In this document: in pieces, positions 56,988 to 64,000 of the stretch
Layout: each line of letters starts with the position of its first letter
How positions within the stretch are numbered: position 1 is the stretch's first letter
Source of the DNA: Malikia sp.
GTDB lineage: Bacteria; Pseudomonadota; Gammaproteobacteria; Burkholderiales; Burkholderiaceae_C
Length of the DNA: 64,000 bases
Assembly (NCBI RefSeq): GCF_028687635.1
Contig: NZ_JAQTZS010000005.1
Span: 133,475-197,474, forward strand
Reading direction: 5' to 3'
The notes under the pieces: model-generated
What the model saw: the letters and a program-made list of their open reading frames with translations, nothing else
Told to the model about the DNA's origin: nothing
The model's database searches: none
Made by a program: the position numbers and the translations under genes

Positions 56988-59749
56988 GCGCGGTCTCCAG
57001 GCTTGTTGTTATTGGGGGTGACCAGGGGCAGCCAGAAACCGAAGCAGGCGCCCTGCCCCGGTGAAGAGCGCAGCCACAGCTGGCCGCCGAAATGCTCGAC
57101 GAGCTGGCGGCTGATCGGCAGGCCCAGGCCAGTGCCCTGCGGCCGGTGGCTGCTGTCGCCGCCCTGGCGAAACTTCTCGAACACCAGGGCCTGCTGCTCA
57201 GGCGCCACCCCGGGTCCATTGTCCTGCACTTCGACCTGCACGCGGTCGCCGCTTTGCATCAGACTGACCCGGATGCGGCCGCTGCCGGTGGGCACGAACT
57301 TGACCGCGTTCGAGAGCAGGTTCAGCATCACCTGGGTCAGGCGGTCGGCGTCGGCGCGTAGGGTCACGGGCTGCTCGGGCAGGTCCAGTTCGAGCTCGGC
57401 GCCACGCTCGCGCAGCAGTTCGGCGACGGTCTGCGCGCTGCGGCGGATCAGCTCGGCCAGGTCGAGCTCGGTGTTGTGCCACTCGGCATGACCGGACTCG
57501 ATCTTGGCCAGGTCGAGCACCTGGTTGACGAGCCGGCCCAGGCGCTCGGTCTCGGCCACGATGAGGCCCAGGAAGGTCTCGCGCTGCTGGCGGTCCATCG
57601 ATTCGGCGCCGGCATCACCCTGTCGCGCGTCATCCAGCATCAGCTCCGCCAGCGCACGGATCGAGGTCAGCGGCGTGCGCAGCTCATGGGTGACGGAGGA
57701 CATGAAGTCGTCCTTGAGCCGATCCAGGCTCTTGAGCTGTTCGTTGGCCGCGCGCAGTTCGGCGCTGGCGCGTTCGAGCGAGAGCGATTTTTCCTCCAGC
57801 TCGCGCGAGTGCAGCAGCAGGCGCTTGGCCTCCTCGACCATGTCGAGCAGGTCATCCAGCGCCAGCGCCTCCTCCTCGACCACCGAGGCCACCATGACAC
57901 GGGCCGAGGCGCTGCCGATCGCGCCGGTGAGCTGGGTCTCGACGAAGTGGACCAGTTCGGCATCGGCCTGCAGTTGCTCGATGCGGTCAACCCCGTGCTG
58001 GCGGGCGAAACGCTCGAACAGTTCGCGCGCCCGCCCGGCGCCGAGGAAACGCTCGGCCAGCGCCAGCAGGCTGGCGACGCTGGCCTGGCCGCGCCAGAAC
58101 ACCGGCTGCAGCTGGCTGCTGCGCTCGAAGACGTCGACGAACAGCAACGCCTGGCTGGCCTCGGCCACCGAGGGACTGCGCCAGAGCGAGACACCGACAT
58201 AGAGACCAACGTTGCACAGCAGGCTCCAGAACAGCGAATGGGTCAGGTTGTCGAATCCCGACAAGCCCAGCAGCGCCTCCGGCCTGAGCCAGGCCAGCCC
58301 CCAGAGCCCCTCGCGCAGGAAGGTGTCCGGCAGCCAGCCCGACTTGGCCAGAGAAGGCAGCATCAGCGTGTAGCTCCAGAGCGCGAAGCCCGCCAGCAGG
58401 CCGGCCAGCGCGCCAGGGCGGGTGGCGCCACGCCAGTACATGCCGCCCAGCAGCGCCGGCGCGAACTGGGCCACCGCCGCGAAGCTGATCAGGCCGATGC
58501 TGACCAGGGCGTAGGCCTCGCCAGCCAGGCGGAAATAGCAGTAGCCCAGCAGCAGCACGGCCAGGATGGCGAGGCGGCGCGTGTTGAGGATGGCGCGCGT
58601 CAGGTCGTGCCCGCCCTCGGACCAGCGGCGCGTGCGCAGCAGCACCGGCACCACCAGGTCGTTGCAGACCATGGTCGAGACGGCGATGGTCTCGACGATC
58701 ACCATGCCGGTGGCCGCCGACAGGCCGCCGACGAAGGCCAGCAGCGCCAGCGCCGGCTGACCCTGGCTCAGCGGCAGCGAAAGCACGAAGGTCTCGGGGT
58801 CGGCCTGGCCGGGGCCGAAATGCAGCAGGCCACCGAGTGCGATCGGCAGCACGAACAGGTTGATCAGCAGCAGGTAGAGCGGAAAGACCCAGGCGGCGCG
58901 CCGCAGGTGGCGCTCGTCGACGTTCTCGACCACCATGATCTGGAACTGGCGCGGCAGCAGCAGCACCGACAGCATGGCCAGCAGCGTCAGCGCGAACCAT
59001 TGCGGGTGGTCGAATCCACCGTCCAGGCCTGGCGCGAACAGGCTGGCCAGCTCGGGCCTGGCCAGGGCGCGCTCGAAGAGGTCGCCGAGGCCGTCGAACA
59101 GGCCCCAGCTGACATAGCCACCGATGGCCAGGAAGGCCAGCAGCTTGACGACCGACTCGAAGGCGACCGCCGCCACCATGCCCTCGTGGCGCTCGCTGCT
59201 GTCGAGGTGGCGCGCGCCGAACACCATGGTGAAGCCGGCCAGCGCCAGCGCCAGGTAGAGGGTGCTTTCCTGCCACCAGGCGCGCGGCTGGGCCTGGGCG
59301 CCAGCCACGGCCGTCAGGACATCGTAGGCGACCGAGACGCCCTTGAGCTGCAGCGCGATGTAGGGCACGATGCCGACCACCGTGATCAGCGTGACCAGTC
59401 CGGCCAGCAAGGGACTCTTGCCGTAGCGGCTGGCGATGAAGTCGGCGATCGAGGTGATGCGGTAGCGCTTGGCGATGCGCAGCATCTTGCGCAGCACCAG
59501 CCAGGCCAGCACCATGGCCAGCATCGGACCCAGATAGATCGGCAGGAACCAGACGCCGCTGCTGGCGGCACGGCCCACGCTGCCGAAATAGGTCCAGGCG
59601 CTGCAATAGACCGCGATCGAGAGCGCGTAGACCCAGGGACTGGCGATGACCGACCGGCCAGCGGCCGCGCGCCGGTCGCCGTAGGCCGCGACGGCGAACA
59701 GCACCAGCAGATAGGCCAGCGAGACAGCGACGATCAGCAGCGGCGACAT
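56984..59749 (-). CDS. SLC5 transporter-like sensor histidine kinase (CrbS/MxtR type)
   Basis: 921 residues. The N-terminal part is a sodium/solute-symporter-like domain with about 12-13 helices (to about 510; SIADFIASRYGKSPLLAG, GGLSAATGMVIVETIAVSTM). A STAC-like linker (about 560-620), a coiled coil, a HisKA domain with the phospho-His near 688 in SSVTHELRTPLTS, and a HATPase domain (VMLNLLSNAVKFV, VQDNGPGVAP, GTGLGLPISRQL) follow. CrbS/MxtR kinases of this design sense or respond to acetate-related metabolism and control acetyl-CoA synthetase genes. actP at the window end fits this. It overlaps the receiver gene by 4 nt. A small membrane protein gene precedes it by 22 nt. Confidence 0.9.
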   Translation of the reverse strand: MSPLLIVAVSLAYLLVLFAVAAYGDRRAAAGRSVIASPWVYALSIAVYCSAWTYFGSVGRAASSGVWFLPIYLGPMLAMVLAWLVLRKMLRIAKRYRITSIADFIASRYGKSPLLAGLVTLITVVGIVPYIALQLKGVSVAYDVLTAVAGAQAQPRAWWQESTLYLALALAGFTMVFGARHLDSSERHEGMVAAVAFESVVKLLAFLAIGGYVSWGLFDGLGDLFERALARPELASLFAPGLDGGFDHPQWFALTLLAMLSVLLLPRQFQIMVVENVDERHLRRAAWVFPLYLLLINLFVLPIALGGLLHFGPGQADPETFVLSLPLSQGQPALALLAFVGGLSAATGMVIVETIAVSTMVCNDLVVPVLLRTRRWSEGGHDLTRAILNTRRLAILAVLLLGYCYFRLAGEAYALVSIGLISFAAVAQFAPALLGGMYWRGATRPGALAGLLAGFALWSYTLMLPSLAKSGWLPDTFLREGLWGLAWLRPEALLGLSGFDNLTHSLFWSLLCNVGLYVGVSLWRSPSVAEASQALLFVDVFERSSQLQPVFWRGQASVASLLALAERFLGAGRARELFERFARQHGVDRIEQLQADAELVHFVETQLTGAIGSASARVMVASVVEEEALALDDLLDMVEEAKRLLLHSRELEEKSLSLERASAELRAANEQLKSLDRLKDDFMSSVTHELRTPLTSIRALAELMLDDARQGDAGAESMDRQQRETFLGLIVAETERLGRLVNQVLDLAKIESGHAEWHNTELDLAELIRRSAQTVAELLRERGAELELDLPEQPVTLRADADRLTQVMLNLLSNAVKFVPTGSGRIRVSLMQSGDRVQVEVQDNGPGVAPEQQALVFEKFRQGGDSSHRPQGTGLGLPISRQLVEHFGGQLWLRSSPGQGACFGFWLPLVTPNNNKPGDRA

Positions 59750-59771
59750 GCGGGGTCCCGGCCAGCCGGAC

Positions 59772-59969
59772 TCAGTCCGGTCGGCGCTCCATGAGCCAGG
59801 CCAGCGCCGCGATCAGCAGGGCCCAGAGCACGAACAGCGCCAGCGGAAACAGCGGCAGCCCCCAGAGCAGCGCCTCGCGGTTCCAGAGCGCGATCAGGGG
59901 GTAGTTGAGCAGCAGGCAGCCAGCCACGAACAGCGCCAGCAGGCGTTGCGACTCCAGTTTCTGCTTCAT
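59772..59969 (-). CDS. small two-helix membrane protein upstream of the SLC5 kinase
   Basis: 65 residues from the ATG with GGAG 8 nt upstream (an ATG 20 codons earlier adds a charged, non-conserved stretch). Two hydrophobic helices (LLALFVAGCLLLNYPLIALW and LFPLALFVLWALLIAALAWL) with a short turn and basic ends (MKQKLESQR, MERRPD). This layout matches the tiny partner subunits encoded before sodium/solute symporters (DUF485, DUF3311 and DUF4212-like). Because the following gene's N-terminus is an SLC5 domain, it may pair with that sensor. Confidence 0.7.
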   Translation of the reverse strand: MKQKLESQRLLALFVAGCLLLNYPLIALWNREALLWGLPLFPLALFVLWALLIAALAWLMERRPD

Positions 59970-60132
59970 GCCCGGTCTCCGTCTTGCATCGTTGACGTGC
60001 TTGACGCCAACCCGGTCTGCATTGTGCATCCGCAGCGCTTACCCCCCTCTTACTGTGCAAACCGAGGGCAGGATTCGCTCGCCCGGGTGCAGAATGTCAG
60101 CAGCAAGATCGCACGCTGAGCTGACTCCCCAC

Positions 60133-61956
60133 ATGCCCGACGCCTTCAACTTTTCCGCCTCCCCGTTCGACTGCCTGACACCCGATGAGCGCCGCCTGGT
60201 GCGCCACAGCGTGGACCTGGGCTATTACCGCGAGGGCGAGACCCTGCTGGCCCCCGGCATGGCACCGACCCATCTGTTCGTCGTGATCAAGGGCCATGTG
60301 GCGCAGTGGGACGGCGAGGAGCTCGTCGCGACCTTCGGCCCGGACGACTGCTTCGATGGCCGCGCGCTGCTGGCGGGCAAGGTCAGCGACCGCTTCGTCG
60401 CCGCCGGGGAGGTGGTGGCCTACGAGCTCAAGCAGCAGGCGGTGACCGAGCTGATCGCTTCGAACGCGGGCTTCAGCGCGCTGCTGTTTGCCGACCTGGG
60501 CCAGCGCCTGGGCGCCCTGTCGCGGCGCCAGGACCAGCATCAGCTGCAGGCGCTGACGCTGGCGCGGGTGGACGAGGCCTACCTGCGACCGGCGCGCGAG
60601 GTCGATGCGCGCGACGACATCGTCTCGGTCGCACGCATCCTGCATACCGAGCGCACCCACAACGTGCTGGTGCGCGACGTGAGCAGCGACCCACCCCGGC
60701 TGGGTATCTTCACCGTCGCCAGACTCGCGCCAGCCATCCTCGACGGACGCCCGCTGGATGAGCTGCCGGTCGGTGACCTGGCCGACTACCCGCTGCTGAC
60801 GGTGCAGCGCTCGGACCAGATCGGCGACGCGATGACGCTGATGCTGAGTCACCGCGCACACCGGGTGGTGGTGCTCGACGGCCAGCTCATCGTCGGCGTG
60901 CTCGAAGCGCTCGACCTGTTCAGCTTCCTGTCCAACCATTCGCACCTGATCAGCGTGCAGATCGAGCAGGCCCGGGACCTGGCGGCGCTGAGCCAGGCCG
61001 CCGCGCAGATCACGCGCATGATCACGCTGATGCAGCGCAGCGGCATGCGGGTGACGCTGATCGCCAAACTGGTGCAGCAGCTCAACGCGCAACTGTTCGA
61101 GCGCGCCTGGCAGATGATCGCGCCGCCTGAGCTGGTCGCCAACAGCTGCCTGTTCGTGATGGGCAGCGAGGGCCGTGGCGAGCAGCTGCTCAAGACCGAT
61201 CAGGACAACGGCCTGATCCTGCGCGACGGCTACGCACCCCCGGTCGAGCTGGGCGCGATCTGCGAGCGCTTCTCGCAGGCGCTGGCGAGTTTCGGCTACC
61301 CCGAATGTCCGGGCCGCATCATGGTCAGCAACCCCGACTGGCGCGCGCCGCTGGCCGATTTCTCGCGCCAGGCGCGCGAGTGGCTGATCCTGCCCGACCC
61401 CGACAGCCTGATGAAGCTGGCGATCTTCATGGATGCGCACGCGGTCTGCGGCGACGCCGAGCTGCTGCGGCAGGCGCGCGAGGCCGTGCTGGCGCTGGCC
61501 CCCGACAACCAGCTGGTGCTGGGGCGCTTTGCCTCGGTGATCACGGCCTTCGGCGAGAGCCAGGGCTGGTGGAACAAGCTGTTCTCGCTCGGCGATGCCG
61601 ACGCCGGACTCGACCTCAAGAAGGAAGGCATCTTCCCGCTGGTGCATGGCATCCGCAGCCTGGCGCTGGCGCGTCGGCTGGCCGAGACCGGCACCGCCGC
61701 CCGCATCGCGGCGCTGGTGGCCGACGGCACCCTGGACGCCAAGATGGGATCGGAGCTGACCGATTGTCTGAGCTTCTTCATGGGACTCAAGCTCAAGGCC
61801 GGGCTGGCCGAGCTCGACACCGGGCGCGCGGTCAGCGGGCGCATCGACCCGGCCAAGCTGAGCGCGCTCGAGCGCGACCTGCTCAAGGACACGCTGGCCG
61901 CCGTCAAGCGCTTCAAGGCCCTGCTGCGGCTGCGCTTCCACCTGGACGCGATGTGA
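60133..61956 (+). CDS. cNMP-binding/CBS/DUF294 nucleotidyltransferase-like protein
   Basis: 607 residues, starting at MPDAFNFSASPFDCLTPDER; the longer frame covers the promoter side of the divergent operon. Order: cyclic-nucleotide-binding-like domain (about 10-130), CBS pair (about 155-285), DUF294 nucleotidyltransferase domain with GSEGRGEQLLKTDQDNGLIL (343-362), holding the GS and D-x-D type residues, and DUF294_C helical domain (about 400-560). The family resembles the GlnD nucleotidyltransferase and is often next to SLC5-type acetate transporters and kinases, as here. The biochemical target is unknown. The last base of its TGA is shared with the start of the next gene. Confidence 0.85.
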   Translation: MPDAFNFSASPFDCLTPDERRLVRHSVDLGYYREGETLLAPGMAPTHLFVVIKGHVAQWDGEELVATFGPDDCFDGRALLAGKVSDRFVAAGEVVAYELKQQAVTELIASNAGFSALLFADLGQRLGALSRRQDQHQLQALTLARVDEAYLRPAREVDARDDIVSVARILHTERTHNVLVRDVSSDPPRLGIFTVARLAPAILDGRPLDELPVGDLADYPLLTVQRSDQIGDAMTLMLSHRAHRVVVLDGQLIVGVLEALDLFSFLSNHSHLISVQIEQARDLAALSQAAAQITRMITLMQRSGMRVTLIAKLVQQLNAQLFERAWQMIAPPELVANSCLFVMGSEGRGEQLLKTDQDNGLILRDGYAPPVELGAICERFSQALASFGYPECPGRIMVSNPDWRAPLADFSRQAREWLILPDPDSLMKLAIFMDAHAVCGDAELLRQAREAVLALAPDNQLVLGRFASVITAFGESQGWWNKLFSLGDADAGLDLKKEGIFPLVHGIRSLALARRLAETGTAARIAALVADGTLDAKMGSELTDCLSFFMGLKLKAGLAELDTGRAVSGRIDPAKLSALERDLLKDTLAAVKRFKALLRLRFHLDAM

Positions 61957-62618
61957 TGGAGCACCCGCTGCTTCCCTCCCGCCTGGCCGGTGCGTTGAGG
62001 CGCGAATGGCGGCTGCGCCACCTCGGCGATGCCAGCTACGGCTTCCTGTTCGATCCCGCGCCAGAAAACGAATGGGTCTCGCTGGCCTGCGCGACCACCG
62101 GCCATGACCAGGAAAAAGACCGGGTGCTGGCGCTCTGCGCGGTGCGCGTGCGCGGCCACCGGGTGCTGAGCAGCGAGCGGCTGGAGCTGCTGCTGCGCCC
62201 CGACGGACCCGACGGCCGGGTCGCCACTGAAGCCCTGCGCCGCCACGGGCTGCGCGAACAGGACCTCGCGCAGGATTTGCCGGCGGCAGAGGCGGCCAAG
62301 GCGCTGCTGCATTTCATCGGCAGCCGTCCGCTGCTGGGCTACTACCTCGAATTCGACTGCGCCATGCTGGAGCAGATCGTCAAGCCGCTGATCGGGATCG
62401 GGCTGCCGCAGGAGCAGCTGGAAGTCTCGTCGCTCTACTATGACTGGCGCCTGCGCCAGCTGCCGCCCTACCAGCAGGACGGCGTCAACATCGACCTGCG
62501 CTATTCGACGATGCTGCAGGCGCTGGACCTGCCCGAGCGCGAGTCACCCGATCCGCTCGACCGCGCCGTGCTGACGGCGCTGGCCTTCATCAAGCTCAGG
62601 CAAATGGCAGCGGTTTGA
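61956..62618 (+). CDS. degenerate DnaQ-like exonuclease domain protein
   Basis: 220 residues, start overlapping the DUF294 stop by one nt (TGATG), so translationally coupled. The overall fold matches DEDD exonucleases: WVSLACATTGHDQEKDRVLALC aligns with the usual DTETTG strand, and YYLEFDCAMLEQIVKPL with the second motif. The first catalytic Asp and Glu are replaced (LACATTG instead of x-D-T-E-T-T-G) and the third motif reads SPDPLDRAVLTALAFI without the catalytic His. It is therefore probably a non-catalytic partner or regulator of the DUF294 protein. In other bacteria intact versions occupy this position. Confidence 0.75.
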   Translation: MEHPLLPSRLAGALRREWRLRHLGDASYGFLFDPAPENEWVSLACATTGHDQEKDRVLALCAVRVRGHRVLSSERLELLLRPDGPDGRVATEALRRHGLREQDLAQDLPAAEAAKALLHFIGSRPLLGYYLEFDCAMLEQIVKPLIGIGLPQEQLEVSSLYYDWRLRQLPPYQQDGVNIDLRYSTMLQALDLPERESPDPLDRAVLTALAFIKLRQMAAV

Positions 62619-62663
62619 ATTCCGCCTGGCCACTGAGCCGTCATCATCACCGGCGCAACGCCA

Positions 62664-62694
62664 ATAAAAAAACCGGGCTTTCAGCCAGCCCGGT
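62664..62694 (-). terminator. intrinsic terminator of actP
   Basis: Stem AACCGGGCT/AGCCCGGTT (62671-62679 with 62686-62694). On the minus strand it is followed by a T-run from the A-tract at 62664-62672. It lies about 48 nt past the actP stop. Confidence 0.85.
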
Positions 62695-62741
62695 TCCTGT
62701 TTGCACCGCCAGGATGACTCCCGGACGGTGAAAGCAGCGGC

Positions 62742-64000
62742 TCAGTGACCCGATGCGCCCGAGGCACCCAGGCCGGTCTCGGAGCGGACCTTCTGCACGG
62801 CGAAGGCGGCGCGCTCGTTGGTGGCGTCCTGGCTGCGGTCGAGGACCGAGAACAGCCAGATGCCGACGAAGCCGATGGTCATCGAGAACAGCGCCGGCGA
62901 GCTGTACGGGAACCAGGCCGAACCCTTGGGGTTGCCCAGCGTGGCTTCCCACACCGAGGGCGAGACGACGGTCAGCGCGACCGAGGAGAACAGGCCCAGG
63001 AAGCCGCCGATCACGGCGCCCTTGGTGGTGCAATCCTTCCACAGCACGCTCATGAAGAGCACCGGGAAGTTGGCCGAAGCCGCGATCGCGAAGGCCAGCG
63101 AGACCATGAAGGCGATGTTCTGCTTCTCGAAGGCGATGCCCAGGGTCACGGCCAGCACGCCGAGGGCCAGGGTGGTGATGCGCGAGACCTTGAGCTCGGC
63201 AGCGCTGTCGGCATTGCCCTTCTTGAACACGGTGGCGTAGAGGTCATGCGAGACGGCGGAGGCACCCGACAGGGTCAGGCCAGCCACCACGGCCAGGATG
63301 GTCGCGAAGGCCACGGCCGAGATGAAGCCGTAGAACACGTTGCCGCCGACGGTCTTGGCGACCAGCACGGCTGCCATGTTGGCGGTACCGGCACCGCCCA
63401 GGATCACGCCCTTGACGACGTCAGCCATCTCGGGGTTGGTCAACACCAGGGTGATGGCGCCGAAGCCGATGATGAAGATCAGCACGTAGAAGTAGCCGAT
63501 CCAGGTGGTGGCCCAGAACACCGACTTGCGGGCTTCCTTGGCATCGGGCACGGTGAAGAAGCGCATCAGGATATGCGGCAGACCGGCGGTACCGAACATC
63601 AGCGCCATGCCGAAGCTGATCGCGGAGATCGGGTCCTTGATGAAGCCACCCGGGCCCATGATGGACAGACCGGCCGCAGCGGCCTCTTCCGGGGTCTTGC
63701 CGGCGTTGGCGGCGATCGCGGTCTTGACCTCGACGCCCTTGGCGAACAGCGCTTCGAGCGAGAAGCCGTACTGCGCCATCACCATGATGGCCATGAAGGT
63801 CACACCCGACAGCAGCAGGCAGGCCTTGATGATCTGCACCCAGGTGGTTGCGGTCATGCCGCCGAACAGCACGTAGACCATCATCAGCGCGCCGACGATC
63901 ACCACCGCCATCCAGTAGTCGAGGCCGAACAGCAGCTTGATCAGCTGGCCGGCACCCACCATCTGGGCGATCAGGTAGAAGGCGACCACGACCAGCGTGC
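62742..64000 (-). CDS. actP: cation/acetate symporter ActP (5' end outside window)
   Basis: The last 419 or so residues are visible; the frame stays open to the window edge, so the true start lies to the right. A sodium/solute symporter that takes up acetate and other short carboxylates. It aligns well with E. coli Act[93 protein letters not shown] and a C-terminus rich in charged residues ending ASGH. About ten helices are seen. The nearby SLC5-type kinase operon may regulate it. The usual small DUF485 partner gene would be beyond the edge. Confidence 0.95.
   Translation of the reverse strand, partial: TLVVVAFYLIAQMVGAGQLIKLLFGLDYWMAVVIVGALMMVYVLFGGMTATTWVQIIKACLLLSGVTFMAIMVMAQYGFSLEALFAKGVEVKTAIAANAGKTPEEAAAAGLSIMGPGGFIKDPISAISFGMALMFGTAGLPHILMRFFTVPDAKEARKSVFWATTWIGYFYVLIFIIGFGAITLVLTNPEMADVVKGVILGGAGTANMAAVLVAKTVGGNVFYGFISAVAFATILAVVAGLTLSGASAVSHDLYATVFKKGNADSAAELKVSRITTLALGVLAVTLGIAFEKQNIAFMVSLAFAIAASANFPVLFMSVLWKDCTTKGAVIGGFLGLFSSVALTVVSPSVWEATLGNPKGSAWFPYSSPALFSMTIGFVGIWLFSVLDRSQDATNERAAFAVQKVRSETGLGASGASGH

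Overview
The window looks like a chromosomal segment of a high-GC betaproteobacterium of the order Burkholderiales, probably near the Leptothrix/Sphaerotilus/Rubrivivax group. This rests on the housekeeping gene order (guaB-guaA; ratA-rnfH divergent from smpB; rimP-nusA-infB-rbfA-truB-typA; map-glnD; ppsA divergent from ppsR) and on protein character. The exact genus is inference. No rRNA, CRISPR array or complete mobile element was seen. Two tRNA genes are present, and no gap without a gene reaches 300 bases.

Left end (1-2.9 kb): an EpsD-like exopolysaccharide protein with an unusual membrane extension, a large imperfect inverted repeat, and one open frame made of the 3' ends of two different transposases. 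Core block (2.9-16.9 kb): guaB and guaA, each with its own terminator; a DUF4124 protein; ratA/rnfH; smpB; then the six-gene rimP-nusA-infB-rbfA-truB-typA transcription/translation operon, whose leader carries terminator-like hairpins. tRNA-Pro and tRNA-Arg follow.

Envelope block (17-27 kb): a collagen-like lipoprotein, a DUF3309 peptide and a glycine-zipper lipoprotein on one strand. Opposite lies a 2892-residue cyclic beta-1,2-glucan synthase (NdvB type), preceded by a small Cys-rich membrane protein gene with a strong ribosome binding site. Housekeeping resumes with map, glnD, def and ligA.

Selenium block (33.7-39.2 kb): a PhnD/C/E/E-type ABC importer converges on selU and selD. The context suggests that it imports a selenium oxyanion which SelD activates and SelU places in tRNA. 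Accessory block (39.5-49.7 kb): a lipase-motif protein with an exported ankyrin protein (effector/immunity-like), then a type I restriction operon, hsdM-hsdS-[AAA ATPase-DUF4276]-hsdR. In that operon every adjacent pair overlaps and a second, probably defensive, ATPase/Toprim module sits inside.

Right end (49.9-64 kb): ppsA/ppsR (gluconeogenic PEP formation and its control), an unidentified protein, a perfect 24-bp inverted repeat, and an acetate-switch-like group. That group has an SLC5-domain histidine kinase, a stand-alone receiver, a membrane pseudokinase fused to a DnaQ-type exonuclease, and a two-helix small protein. Opposite these are a CBS/DUF294 protein and a degenerate exonuclease, and the window ends inside actP (acetate permease). 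ppsA, actP and the SLC5 kinase together suggest carbon-overflow and acetate management.
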